This document shows positions 1-12,217 of a stretch of DNA of 64,000 nucleotides, in pieces. Numbering within the stretch: the first letter of the stretch is position 1; every line of letters begins with the position of its first letter. Origin of the DNA: Phyto melanocephala (taxonomy: Eukaryota > Arthropoda > Insecta > Diptera > Rhinophoridae); assembly GCA_941918925.1 (NCBI GenBank), contig OW799233.1, positions 178,281,235 to 178,345,234 on the forward strand, read 5' to 3'. Under the pieces are notes generated by a model. That model had not been told where the DNA came from. It ran no database searches and worked only from the letters and a program-made list of their open reading frames with translations. The position numbers and the translations under genes were made by a program.

Positions 1-1952
1 ATAAAATGCCTTATAGCTTTTAAATAGCTCACCATTCACCACTATCCTACACTATCTCTTAAAAATAACCACAGAAAAATCTAAAAAAAAAAAACAAGAC
101 GAAATAACCAACATTCTCGTAGTAAACAAATTTTCATCCACTACAACCGTCAGGTGTAATATTCAGCACATTTTTATATGGGTTAACCTTAGAGGTCATT
201 TAAATTAACAAATACTATATGTATGTATGTACATACATACATACTTATATACTTAGCCGTTCAATTGATACTGGAAAATTTCTTTGTGATTTCTTAATCG
301 CAGTCTCAAAATTTTAAGCTCGAAAATTATACTGAAAATGTAAACCGAAAGTATTTTCCTAGTCTTCTTTCTTATTTCCCTACGCTATTAAACGATTGTA
401 GGTATTTAATATTAAAATAGCTGATGCTAAAACTTACATTAAAGGGAGCAGCTAATCAGTGTTGCCAGGAGAGGATTGGAAAAAATATTCTTGCTTTTTT
501 TAACAAATTTTTTCAAAGCTAATTTCTCTTATAAAACATACACTTAAGAATTTTTATAAAATAAAATGTAGAAATTGACTATGACAATTGATATGAAAAA
601 ACACGCTTTAAGCTAAATCGATTAAAAAAGAAAAAAACAATTTTAAGTTTAAAGAGTTTATTTTTGGCTTTATTGTAAAAAACATAGAACAGTGCTTTTC
701 TAACGCATCCTTGTATCCCAAAAACTACTACTTTTCAGAAGTGACAAAAAACATTTTATAATAAATTTTTGGCATTTTCTTCTATCCCCTAAATAAGGTT
801 ATAAATGATAGGGCTTAAGTAGTAAAATACAGTTTATATTTGAAAATGCAAAACAAGATGGCCTTTCTTCGTTTTTAAATAGTAAATACATTTAATGTGA
901 AATCTTGGCTACGTTACTAGTACTGGCAAAGTATTGATAAATTGAGTACTGAGTATCAAGTATTTTTTGGGGTACTTAATATTTGCAAAACTGTATTGTT
1001 ATATCGCAAACATTGAACGGTTCATATACAAATCTGTTAAAAAAATGCATTCCCATAATTGCATTATCTGTATGCAAGTTTACAAAATTAAAATAACAGT
1101 TGTTTAAATTAGAAAAATCCGTTAAAAGTATTGATTAGTAATGAGTAACCAAATAAAAATAGTATTGAACAAAAAAAAAATAGTAGAATTTGCTAGCGCT
1201 GCGATGAGCTCGTTATTCGAATTTTATTTTTATCACTACTTTAGGGATAATTGTGCCGTAAATGTTGTTAAATTCATTGTAAGAAGAATTTTGGCAATTT
1301 TTTAAGTTTTTATTTTTTTATATATATTTAACTTACATCAGGTCAGCACGTAATAATTTCCTGTCATATTAAACGCCAAAAAATTATGCGCTGGAAAAAA
1401 TACGAGGTTGCGTTTGAAAACCTACGATATGCATTCCTTTTAATAGATATCTGCGTGTTTCTGAAAAACTATAAACAATGTGTATCTTTCAAAAGGCACT
1501 TATGAATCTACCAATTAATATTATGGGACATAAATATAACCAAACGGCATCACTGCAGCTATTGTATAGTTTACGTGTAAATACATGTACACGTATGTAC
1601 AATACCTAGAGTACACTCACCTATCTAAGCAAAAATACGTCACAAATAAAACAAAAATATAAAAAAAAGTTGTTTGGCTACATCGTATCTATCGTATGAT
1701 TTTATTTTGCTCAATTCCCATTCGTTTATTCTGAGTAACGCAATAAACAATACGACAAACGCGTGTTTTTCATTTATTATTATTATTATTTTTTTTTAAT
1801 TAATATGCGGTTACCAATACTATAGTACTAATTCTAAGTTTGAATAAAAAAGCAATTGTACTGTTGGGTTATGAAATCAAAACGGTTAAATTTTTTTGCA
1901 AATAGAAAAATAAAATAATGAAAATAAATGTTAAAAATACGTATTTTTTTTT
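1..1952. other. AT-rich intergenic DNA, no gene seen
   Basis: No reading frame with recognisable protein content on either strand. It holds short A/T runs and a small palindromic GTAT/ATAC microsatellite near 220-245. I see no RNA gene. Confidence 0.5.
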
Positions 1953-2562
1953 TATACCCGCCACCAAAAAAATGGTGGGGGTATATTCATTTTGTCATTC
2001 CGTTTGTAACACATCGAAATATACATTTTAGACCCCATAAAGTATATATATTCTGAATCAGGGTTTGATTTGATGACGATCTAGCTATGTCCGTCCGTCT
2101 GTCCGTCTGTTGAAAGCACGATAGAGGTCGCACCGAAAAAGCTAGGGGGCTCAAATTTTACCAGAATCTTTCTTATAGACAAGGTTTGTTTGGTATTGAA
2201 AATGGGCTAAATCGGAATATTAGGAAGAGAGTTATAGCTCGAAAAGCAAGAGTAGGTCGAAAAAACCGTGTCCTTCAAACATCGAATAAAATGGAATTGT
2301 GTCCAAACGCATTAACGTAGACTCATGAAACTTCGAATACATTTCCTGAGTAAAAACAATATTTTTCCCCGAAAATTATCTAAATCTATGCATTAGGAGA
2401 GGAGTTATCGATCAAAATGTACGAAAATTTATACCGCACAGTGTATTTTTCGGTATATTTAAAAACAAAAACGTCATAAAAGCAACAAAATTAGTTGTAC
2501 GACTCTGAAATTTTGCACACTTTGCTTTTTGGTGAGAGGCTTTTCTGTAACGGAAAATCAAT

Positions 2563-3600
2563 GTGCCACGCCCACTTTTACGCCCACCTCCCATATAACG
2601 TTTTACTCAAAATTCATATAATTTCTCTATTAATAAAGATTTTGGAATTATAAAGGGCTATATTGAAACTCCTAAGTTATACTCTTTCGCAAAAATAACT
2701 TTGACACGCCTACTATAACGCCCACTTTTCACGTTATAAACCGTTAATGTAATTTAAAAGCTCATAAAACCGCCAAAATAAGAGGTATGATGATCAAATT
2801 TGCTACGTATATCCCCCTCGGCATTGTCATTACTGTGCCAGAAAATTAAGGTGCCACGCCCACTTTTACGCCCACCTCCCATATAACGTTTTAACTAAAA
2901 TTCATATAATTTCTCTATTAATAAAGATTTTGGAATAACAAAGGGCTATATTGAAACACCTAAGTTGTACTCATTCGCAAAAATAACTTTGACACGCCTA
3001 CTATAACGCCCACTTTTCACGTTATAAACCGTTAATGTAATTTAAAAGCTCATAAAACCGCCAAAATAAGAGGTATGATGATCAAATTTGCTACGTATAT
3101 CCCCCTCGGCATTGTCATTACTGTGCCAGAAAATTAAGGTGCCACGCATACTTTTACGCCCACCTCCCATATAACGTTTTAACTAAAATTCATATAATTT
3201 CTCTACTAATAATGATTTTGGAATAATAAAGGGCTATATTGAAACACTTAAGTTGTACTCATTCGCAAAAATAACTTTGACACGCCTACTATAACGCCCA
3301 GTTTTCACGTTATAAACCGTTAATGAAATTTCAAAGCTCAAAAAACGGCAAAATTAGAGGTATGATGATCAAATTTGCTACGTATATCCTTCTAATCAAT
3401 GATATTGTTGTGCCAAAAAGTTTAGGTGACACACCCACTTTAACGGTTTATCTTAAATTCATGTAATTTCTCTATTGACAAAGTTTTTGGGAAAATAAAG
3501 GACTATATTGAAATATCTAAGTTGTATTTATTAGCAGAAACTTTATTGACACGCCTACTTAGTGCCCATTTTCATTGAAAGACTACATTTACAAAAGCAT
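2563..3600 (+). repeat. 288-bp tandem repeat, about 3.5 units
   Basis: The motif GTGCCACGCCCACTTTTACG recurs at 2563, 2851 and (variant) 3139, with a decayed start at 3426. Spacing is 288, 288 and 287 bp. Units 1-3 are nearly identical over their length and the last is diverged. The array lies inside the mini-me element. Confidence 0.85.
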
Positions 3601-3624
3601 TTTAGTAGCATATCGAAGTTATAA

Positions 3625-4238
3625 AGGGTGGTTACATTTTAAGGGCCGATGTTGATTTTAAATAAAACACAAATTATTTAAGAAATTATTATCATTTCTT
3701 TTAATAATGATAATATTTGTATGGTTCAATTATGTATTTAACAAAATATCGGCCAAATGGCCCCCCATCCTTGGCGCCACTCCTCTATCTGATGGTCCAA
3801 ATTTTCAATGATAGTGTTGATGTTCAATTGTTGGGCATGATGATGAGGCGAGGTTGACTGCTCTTTTGCCACACTATCGCAAAAACCAGCAGTGGTTCCC
3901 ATTCAACGAACTAAGAAGGCATTCACAGATTTTCTAATATTTTATACAGACCTGTTTTGCAGAAATTTAAATATTTTTTACAATTCTCCCGATTGTGGAC
4001 GAATTTGAACGATTATGTTGATCAAAAGAATTACGAAGTGCACAAAATGCATTTTGATTTGAACGCCCATTTTTATAAAAAACCTGAATAACTTTAAAGC
4101 GTTGCTCATTTGCGTATCTTTCCACGGATCAAATTGAGTAAGTTTGAAATTGAGAAATGTCAAGTGAAATGCAAGAAAAAAGTTGAAGCTTAGGTGTGGT
4201 TCACCTTCAACATGGGCCCTTAAAATTTAATCACTCTC
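3625..4238. mobile_element. TIR element with decayed insert, nested in the mini-me copy
   Basis: The ends are inverted copies of about 28 bp (3625-3654 and 4207-4238) sharing ATTTTAAGGGCC and ATGTTGA, with the outer GGTGGTTAC / AGTGATTAA pairing. About 610 bp. The interior has short open stretches on the minus strand (one codes IEEWRQGWGAIWPIF near 3750) that look like transposase debris, but I cannot name the family. Confidence 0.55.
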
Positions 4239-4382
4239 TACAAAGAAAGTGATACATATTTTATTATAAAGAGATTATTCCATAGCGATTAACAAAATAA
4301 TAAATATTGTGCTTTAAATGTACACAAAATTGGTGGTGGGTATAAAAGATTCGGCACAGCCGAATATAGTGCTGTTACTTGT

Positions 4383-5455
4383 TTTACTTGGCATACGTTT
4401 ATGTACATATAAAGTAAAACTTACACACGTGCTTGTTCCGTATTACGAGTGGAATCAAATTGTTCAGAATTGCGATTGCAATTAAATAAAATATGTAATT
4501 GCAAGTAATATTCCTTTAATAGTTGTATTGTTGCTGTCTTATTCATAAAAATTATTAACCGTTTATGAACGGTTTATAAAACTGATTGTCTATGGAAATT
4601 TGATTAATATACTTACCTCTTATAAAACGGTTTTAAGATTTATAAATCAAACCGTTAGTAATTATTTGTTTATTTATCTAAAATTTCGAATCTGTATTAA
4701 ATATTAGAATCTTCATTGAAAAAAATAGCTGTAGATAGTATTAGCATTATGGTTTTTAGCTCCAGATAAAAGCCCATATTTTTTTATTTTTAATGTTCTT
4801 GGTAGAGAATAAAATAAGTCTAAAGATTTTTTAAGACCCATTTTCAAACAAAGTTGCAATTTTTTTGCTTTGCTTTTCTACTTTTATCTTGAAATTCCTT
4901 AAAAAATATGCCAATTGTATATCCAAAGTTGTTCATTGACAACGTTAAAAAGTCTAAGATGGAATAACAAAAGCCTTATCTAGCCAGTATTGTTGGTAGT
5001 CTCAATTTTGAACCTTGTTCGATTGGCTTGCGCTCACTTTTCCCTCAGAATACATACAAACCAAATCCTGAAATTACTAAAAATCCTTCTCTGCATCTCT
5101 TTTAAGCAGATTGCTTTATCATTCATTTGCTCCGACTGTGTAATGGATGTTTTAAAAGACACGTCAAAAACAACAAAATCTAACACAAGTGATTTTCCTT
5201 TATTGCAATAGAAGTACAAAAACATAAAATACGACTAATTTTTATTATTTGCTTTTGATTAATTATTATTTATACGATTATTGTTCATTTAAAGATTTAT
5301 TTTGTGTTCATGTATTTGTGTACATTGTGATAAATTTTATGTAAGTTTATTTGAGGCCTTATGCTCGCTCCTACTAGGAGCAAGGGGAATTTATTACATT
5401 TTTATAATTTTATGAAATAAATATAATCAAAAATTACATACTCAATGCCTTTTTT
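4383..5455. other. AT-rich DNA, no gene seen
   Basis: Overlapping ORFs on both strands near 5000-5220 share low-complexity content and show no known motif or splice context. I see no supported gene. Confidence 0.45.
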
Positions 5456-6158
5456 TATACCCTTCACCTGTGGTGCACAAGGGTATATATAGCTTTGTCA
5501 TTCCGTTTGTAATTTCTACAATTTTCATTTTCGACCCCATAAAGTATATATTTTCTGAAAGCTTATGAATAGAGGAGTCGATTAAGCCCTGTCCGTCTGT
5601 CCGTCTGTCCGTGTGTTGGTTGAAATCAACTTTTAGAAGCAACTATATGTTCCTTAGATCTGTATATGGTATCAATCTCTTGGAAATATCCAGGAATGAA
5701 TCGCTATTGAAATTCAGCACAATCGCCCCATAACTTTCTGAGATATGAGCAAAAAACCACGACCACCTCGTTTTTTTCACAATTACAACAACAACATACA
5801 TACATACAAAACTGTTAAAAACATACCGAACAAAAAAAATTACAAAAAAAAAAAAAATATTAAAAATAAGAAAAAAATAATAAAAAAAACTAAAAAAAAA
5901 AAATTTTAAAAAAAAATTTTTAAAAATTTTTCTAAAAAAAATTTTTTAAAAAAATTAAAAAAAAATATAAAAAAAATAAGAAAATATAAATAATATATTA
6001 AATAAAATAAAATAAAATTTTTTTGGCTCAGCTGGGATTCGATGCCACATTTATTCTAACGTGTACGTATGCACGTATTTTATATGAGATGAATGGTGAT
6101 ACAAACAATTGCATGACTACACGTTGTGAAGGGTATATAAGATATAACTGTTTCTTGT
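5456..6158 (+). mobile_element. mini-me/DINE-1-like element, A-rich subfamily
   Basis: Starts TATACCCTTCACCTGTGG, has the CATTCCGTTTG and GACCCCATAAAGTATATA core, a triple GTCCGTCTGTCCGTCTGTCC run, then about 170 bp of almost pure A with some T. It ends near GTGAAGGGTATATAAGATA...CTTGT. It is very similar along its length to the copy at 52619-53371, so the two are recent relatives. Confidence 0.75.
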
Positions 6159-6364
6159 TTAATTTTTTTTTTGGTTTAGGTGCTTTTTAAAATTTCAATG
6201 TTGACAACGCTTGTACGTATGTATCAATGGCTTACTATCTCAATTTTTTATTACTTTGCAGAAACAGGAAAAAACTGAATAACATTTAAAAGAATTCAAT
6301 GAGTTAGACTTTTTTTTTGTAGCTTCAAATCTGTTATTTTAAACTGTAGCTAAATAAATTCTTT

Positions 6365-6772
6365 AAGGCCATGTCAAATAAAACTTCGTCGTTTTGCGTG
6401 ACATTTCTAACTTTGACAGAAAAGCGCGAGAGAAAACTTTGACAACACTTACGTATTGTTTGTTTACCTATAAAGTTTGCAAGTATTTTTTTAATTTTTT
6501 TACTATTATTATATTATTAAATAATATATTTTTAAAATAAAAGCTAAAAATGTGCTTTTATAATAGTTTTTAAAACTAATTAATTATGCGTTCGAATTTT
6601 GGCATCTGATTGTCAAAGCACGCAAAAGATGAGAGTTGGTTAACTTTAAGCTTCGCGCTGCGTTGAAAGTGCTTTATGTAACATGTTACATATAAGAACA
6701 GCTCATTAATCTTAAATGTCAAAGCGAATTTCTAACGCAACGCGAAGCAAAAGTTCTATCTGACACGGCCTT
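6365..6772. mobile_element. MITE-like element with about 50-bp imperfect TIRs
   Basis: The left end AAGGCCATGTCAAATAAAAC is matched in inverse orientation by the right end (reverse strand AAGGCCGTGTCAGATAGAAC), and similarity continues for about 50 bp. About 408 bp, with an AT-rich centre and no coding sequence. Non-autonomous DNA transposon; family not determined. Confidence 0.6.
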
Positions 6773-7203
6773 TAGAGTTGATGTGTTTGTATGTGTACTA
6801 CCAGATAACGTTAAAAACGCGATTTCAGTAAAAAGGAGATTCGCCTTTTTATATTATCTCATTAGTATGTTTAATGTATGTATTTTAAATACATATTGTA
6901 TATTAAAAATTAATTACTTTTCTATTCGTTTGTGTTTATTTTTTTCGCATGTTTATTTATAAAATAACGCTATAATTTTTTTTTTAATTTTGTTTTTGTT
7001 TCAACTCAAACATGTAGATCGTTTGCAGAAAAATATACTAATATTTGTTATCTTGGTGGTTGTTTTACAAAATGACTGCATTAACAAATATAAAATATAA
7101 AGATTTTAGCAATATTTTTCCTTCTCCTGTAAGATGTATTAAATTTAACTTAGCTCCTTTATGAGTGAAGGTAGCGATATGTATATTTGAATATTTATAA
7201 TAA

Positions 7204-7972
7204 CAATGAGCTCTATATTCGGTTGTGCCGAATTTTTGATACCCACCACTAATTTTGTGTACTTTTATAGCACAAAATTTATTATTTTGTTATTAACATT
7301 AATCACTATAAAATAATATCTTTATACTAAAATATGTATAAATAGTATGTATATGAAAATATAGAAATAATATGAATTTAAGATAAAGCGTTAAGCAGGA
7401 GGTAGACTTAAAAGTAGGCGTGTCACCTTAATTTTCCGTTATTGCAAATCTATTGACTAAAAAGCAATGTTTAAAAAAATTTTAAATTTTTCATCTAATT
7501 TTGTCCGCTTATTCCGTTTTCTATATTAAATAGATCGGAAAAGACATTGGGTGGTAAAAATTTTCCTACGTTTTGATCCATAACTCCTTTCGTAATCTAT
7601 TGATTTGAATAATTTTCAGGAAAAGATTTTTTTATATATTTGCGAAATTTTATCGCTCTACGTCAACGTTTTTAGGCACAATCACATTTTATTCGATTTT
7701 GTTGTCCTACTCTTATATTACAAGCTATAACTCTCTTTCTAATATACCAATTTATTCTATTTTCAATACCAAACATTCCTTATGTAGTAGAAATATTCTG
7801 GTAAAATTTTATACCCACATATATACATACATATAGCTAGATTGTCCTTAAATTAAACCGGAACTCAGAAAATATATATACATTGTAGGGTCTAAAATGA
7901 ATATTTCGATGTGTTACAAACGGAATGACAAAATGAATATACACCCACACCATTTGTTTGGTGGTGGGTATA
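7204..7972 (-). mobile_element. mini-me/DINE-1-like element, reversed
   Basis: It reads as the reverse complement of the family: it begins with CTATATTCGGTTGTGCCGAA and ends with the reversed core (TTTCGATGTGTTACAAACGG) and GGTGGTGGGTATA. This subfamily matches the element at 1953-4382 (GGTGGGTATA end, AACACATCGAAATAT core) rather than the ones with TATACCCTTCAC. Confidence 0.7.
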
Positions 7973-8170
7973 ACAAGAGTAAATACATAAGAAACTTGAC
8001 TGCGAATACATGTTGTCAGCCTCTGACATGTACCATATAACCAGTGATGCCAGAATAAAGTTTTTACCTTAATTCTTAGGGTCTTTTAATCAAAATAAGA
8101 TTCGAAGATCTTTTTCCCAAAATTAAGATCTTTAAAATTTAGTAACTTAACACCTGTCACACACCTTTTT

Positions 8171-9036
8171 TATACCCTTCACACAGTGAAAAAGGGTATA
8201 TATAGGTTTGTCATTCCGTGTGAAATTTCTACAATTTTCATTTCCGACCCCATAAAGTATATATTTTCTGAAAGCTTATGAATAGGGGAGTCGATTAAGC
8301 CCTGTCAGTCTGTCCGTCTGACCGTCTGTCCGTGTGTATGTTGAAATCAACTTTTTGAAGCCCCCCGACATAGGTTGGACCCGGGTAAGGTATTAAAATA
8401 TCAGAAATATTCGGGAGTAAATCGGTATTGAAAATCAGAAACATCGGTACATAAACAACTGAGATATGAGCAAAAACCCACGACCACCTCGATTTTTTTT
8501 TCACAAAAACAACATTACAACAACAACATTCATACATACAAACGTGTATACTGGTTAGAGAAAATGTGGCATCGAATCCCAGCTGAGCCAAAAAATTTTT
8601 TTTTTAAATTTTTTTAAAAATTTTTTTTAATTTTTTTTTTTTTTTTTTATTTTTTTTTTATTTTTTATTTAATATATTATATATATTTTTATTATTATTT
8701 TTTTTAAATTTTTTTTATTTTTTTTTTAAATTTTTTTTTTATTTTTTTTTTGTTTTATATATATTATATATATAATAATTTTTTTTTTAAATTTTTTTTT
8801 TAAATTTTTTTTTAAAATTTTTTTTTTTTTAATTTTTTAAAAATTTTTTTTTTATTTTTCGTTTTTTTAACATATGTACATACGTGAATTTATAATTTTA
8901 CAATGGGATGTTTTTATATATGTATGTACGTATTTCATATGGGATGAATGGTGACACAAACTACTGTTATTGCATGACTATACGTTGTGAAGGGTATATA
9001 AGATTCGGCACGGCCGAATATAGTGCTCTTACTTGT
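8171..9036 (+). mobile_element. mini-me/DINE-1-like element
   Basis: Starts TATACCCTTCACACAGTG, has the core and a GTCTGTCCGTCTGACCGTCT stretch, then about 300 bp of nearly pure T/A. It ends AAGATTCGGCACGGCCGAAT...ACTTGT. The middle part (TATTCGGGAGTAAATCGGTA) is shared with the reversed copy at 27562-28282, so these two form a second subfamily. Confidence 0.75.
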
Positions 9037-9256
9037 TAAATTTATTAAATGTATTGTCTTATGTCAACTTAAGGTTATCTTTTATCATTATTAATTTTAT
9101 CATTTTCGTAAGATGAATTTATCCATTTGTTTGGGTTAAATTTTGTACAGTGAAAAGTGTTTTGATTGAACATTTTCTTCAGCACGATTGAATTATTTTC
9201 GAAAATTTGTTCAAAAAATTAAAGCTACCACATGAAATACATACATACAAAATATA

Positions 9257-9750
9257 CCCGGTTTTTTCCTCTTTCAGCTGGCGGTTTTTTCTTAATGTTG
9301 ATTTTTCGAATATCGAATACACCGGTTTTTTTTTACGTTTATTTTCATATATCTTTGTATATTAATACGTGAAAAGTTTCAAAAAATCAGAAAATAAAAA
9401 CTATTAAATATTCTTCCATAATATTGTAAGAAATTTATTTGTTGTTTAAAAAACAAATGTAAAATAAAGAAAAATAATTGAGCTTAAATATTATTTTTTT
9501 ATAAGATATAAACCTAAGGTTAAAAGTTAAAGATAATTGAAGCATAAACTTAGCTGATCGATCACTTAGGTAAAAAGTGTAGTTACAAAAAAAGAAAAAC
9601 CAATAATCTTTCCTTTCAGATCCTAATTTTAATTAATGGCAATGAGTGTCTGTCAACTTAAATTTCAATTAAACTATCGGACAAACTAGTTTATGCCTAT
9701 ATTTGTACATATATCTGTCAGGTGTGTAATAAAGAATTTTTAAAATGAAA
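9257..9750. mobile_element. Truncated copy of the GGGTGATCGA TIR element
   Basis: From CCCGGTTTTTTCCTCTTTCA to about 9750 it matches the interior of the element at 52123-53966, including AGCTGGCGGTTTTTTCT, GAATATCGAATACACCGG and TTAGCTGATCGATCACTT. It lacks both terminal repeats. It lacks the mini-me insertion found in the other copy, so it preserves the empty site (AAACTAGTTTATG near 9690). Confidence 0.7.
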
Positions 9751-10502
9751 CTTTTATTTAAGATAGTGTTTTTCATCAATTAAACATCATTGCCCATCTT
9801 ATGGCACTATGCGAAAAATTTGGTTATAGCCCTAGTGTCCACAATTTTTTATAAATAATTATTTAATATTATGTGGTTTTTCTTACACCAAATATCATTA
9901 AATCATATGACAAATAATGCAATTGGCTTAAATTAAAAAAAAAAATGTTATTAAAAAACTTTTATTTATTAGAGGATAAATAAGTACATTTTAATGGTTA
10001 ATGGTCTATTTCGCCACATATTTGCCTAATGTGAACATACCTCCTTTAAATTTTGCTTTGACTAAAATTAAAATTTAACCAATTCAAGTTGAAAGTCGTT
10101 CAAACAAACTTATTTCTCTCTCTCAAAAAGAAATACGTGAAACTACATATAAAAAAATTTTGTTCGGACAAACAATTTGTTTGAAACACATGGGTGAATC
10201 CAACTTTATTTAGTGGTCTTTCGAACAAAAAAAAAAAAAAAACAGCAGACAAGTTGTCCTGCAGGCTGTGGCCATCCGATAATACATAAAACATATATAA
10301 CAATAAATGATAAATAATATAAGCAAATGAATTTATTTATTTGATAGTTACTTTTGATAATATACATAAGCTTATGGTATGAACAATATGATAAATATGT
10401 TTTTAAATTAAAAGAGTAAGGATAAATGATAAATAACAGACGCAAATCAATTTAATTATTTGAAAGTTACTATTGATAATATGGGCTTATAATAGGAAAA
10501 AT
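9751..10502. other. Intergenic DNA with a short tandem duplication
   Basis: The segment at about 10300-10415 (GATAAATAATATAAGC to GATAAATATGTTTTTAAATT) is repeated in diverged form at about 10425-10530. No gene is seen. Confidence 0.4.
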
Positions 10503-10523
10503 AGGATAAATATGTTTTTAAAT

Positions 10524-10695
10524 TAACATTCAAATTTCTCGCAAAAACTAAGTCAATGGTTGTGTTATCAATAGCTGTGGGAGCATCGTTTCGAATATAA
10601 TCCAAATTAAATGTATCGACCATATATTTCGCTTTCAATATTTCATCAATCAAAACAACAGCCGAAGGTTTGTGTCCACACTGAAACAGCAGCAT
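10524..10695 (-). pseudogene. Fragment of an endonuclease/exonuclease-type (EEP-like) protein, transposon-derived
   Basis: The minus strand codes about 55 residues ending in a pattern like the C-terminal part of EEP nuclease domains: VDTFNLDYIRND, then NTTIDLVFARNL. Known: such domains occur in non-LTR retrotransposons and in Helentron proteins, where D-F-N-x-D and S/T-I-D-x-V are typical. There is no upstream catalytic part and no start context, so I call it a relic. The source element is uncertain. Confidence 0.35.
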
Positions 10696-11287
10696 AGTGT
10701 GTGTTCACACTACAAACTCAAACACTCAACCAAACACCACACATATGTTTGAGTGGATGTGTTTATACAATTTTCATTTGAGAAATTTAAATATAAGGAA
10801 GATATCAACCAATATGAAATGTATATCAAACGAAAGATAACATCTTCATTTACCTAAAAAAATTTTTTTTCAAAAAAGTTATCTCGCCATTTCCTCATAA
10901 TCAATGAAATAAAGATTACAACAATAACAATCTGACGTGACTCCCTATACCGTAAGGTAAGACATATTCTACGCCAAAAAAATAGATTTTGGGCAACTTT
11001 GTTAAGTCAATGTACGTATGTACTTATGTCAGTAGAACTTTTTTATTTAATGATTTTGAAAATAAAGGATTTTTTTTAATAACAACTGTTTAGTACTTTA
11101 CAGTTTTCTTATCTATACCCGCTAAACATTGTTAACAAAGTTTTTACTAGCTGGTCTAATAAAAGGTTTTTTTTTCGAATTTTAAGTTGATTCGACAATG
11201 AGATTCGAAATTTAGATTTAGATTCAAGCTTAGGAATTGTTGCTGTGGAAACCTTTGCATATAATTTTTAAAATTCATAGAACAGAG

Positions 11288-11381
11288 GCCGAATTACGGC
11301 ATTCGAACGTGATCGAAATTTGAAAATTCTTATTAGAATCTCTAGTAAAATTTTGATCGATATCGAATGCCGTAATTCGGC
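11288..11381. mobile_element. Short palindromic MITE
   Basis: The 19-bp inverted ends GCCGAATTACGGCATTCGA (11288-11306) and its exact complement (11363-11381) enclose about 55 bp that also partly pair. A second, diverged relative with GGCCAAATTACGTCATTCGA lies at about 11552-11673. Confidence 0.6.
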
Positions 11382-11551
11382 TACAGATTTTTGGCTGGTT
11401 TTTTCAAAATTGTCAAAATTTGCATTAAATTGAATATGCTTACTAAGTTTATCTTATCGTTAAACGTTAACAATGTCCGTGCTATAATTTTAAATTGGAT
11501 TCAAATATTTTAAAAACTCTAAAAAACTTCACTTATTTATAAAATAATTTC

Positions 11552-11673
11552 AGGGGCCAAATTACGTCATTCGATCACGATCGAAATTTTACTCGAACGA
11601 GTTCGCTGTGCTTTAGGTATAGAGATTTTAATAAGAATTTTAAAATTTCGAACGATTGTGGTAATTTCCCCCC
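11552..11673. repeat. Diverged relative of the 11288-11381 MITE
   Basis: GGGGCCAAATTACGTCATTCGA at the left and AACGATTGTGGTAATTTCCC at the right form imperfect inverted ends. The interior shares ATTTTAATAAGAATTTTAAA-type sequence with the neighbouring element. Confidence 0.4.
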
Positions 11674-12208
11674 TGGCATAATTTTTTACCTGTTGGTTTA
11701 AAACCAGACGCATACATACATATGTATGTACTTATGTATTTGATCTCATTAGTGTAAAATTAATAGTTACAAATATTGCATATATTTTTTTTATAGGATT
11801 TAGAATTAACATGAATTACTTTTTCATTACACATATTACAAATAAATAAAAAATATGTAAGATTTTTTCCTTTTCGAAAAATGAAGATTTTTCTACGTAA
11901 AATTCTGGCACCACTGCATATTTATAATATAAATATTTATGTACATACATCCAACAAGAGAAATCTCAGGTTCTTTTCTATTTCTATGCACTTTGTCCGT
12001 TGTTTAGTTTACAAACGTATTCTCTTTAGATTAGTTGTGAAGGCAGACAGACATCAGAAAATTTAAATTAAATAATCCAATCACACTCATTCCAATTGAA
12101 ATTTAATAATAAATGGTAAATTAAATTTATTTACGTACTTGCAATTATAACAATTATAAAACTAGCTGGTAGAAGTAAATTGTAACATTTTTGATTTCAT
12201 ATTCTTTA

Positions 12209-12217
12209 TTTAGCACA
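12209..12217 (+). promoter_or_regulatory. Splice acceptor of a 5' UTR intron just before the desaturase start
   Basis: TTCTTTATTTAG|CACA precedes the ATG at 12218 by four bases. This fits a non-coding 5' exon lying upstream, as in Drosophila desat1, where several alternative 5' UTR exons join a common coding exon. The upstream exons could not be located in this window. Confidence 0.55.

Larger units (their letters stand above)
1953..4382 (+). mobile_element. Long mini-me/DINE-1 (Helentron-like) element with internal tandem repeats
   Basis: Seen: it begins TATACCCGCCACC, then has the family core (CATTCCGTTTGTAACAC, GACCCCATAAAGTATATATA) followed by a GTCCGTCTGTCCGTCTGT stretch. It ends with GATTCGGCACAGCCGAATA and ACTTGT. 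Nine copies of this plan occur in the window. Known: the order TA-rich stretch, conserved core, GTCY microsatellite is that of mini-me elements of flies, which belong with DINE-1/Helentron non-autonomous elements. Odd: this copy is about 2.4 kb because it carries a 288-bp tandem repeat (about 2563-3600) and a separate TIR element (3625-4238) inserted inside it. Confidence 0.7.

Noticed and set aside
8295..8591. 98-codon minus-strand frame
   Set aside because: It lies wholly inside a mini-me element; the same peptide fragments (AQLGFDATF) recur in other copies, so it is repeat sequence and not a gene.
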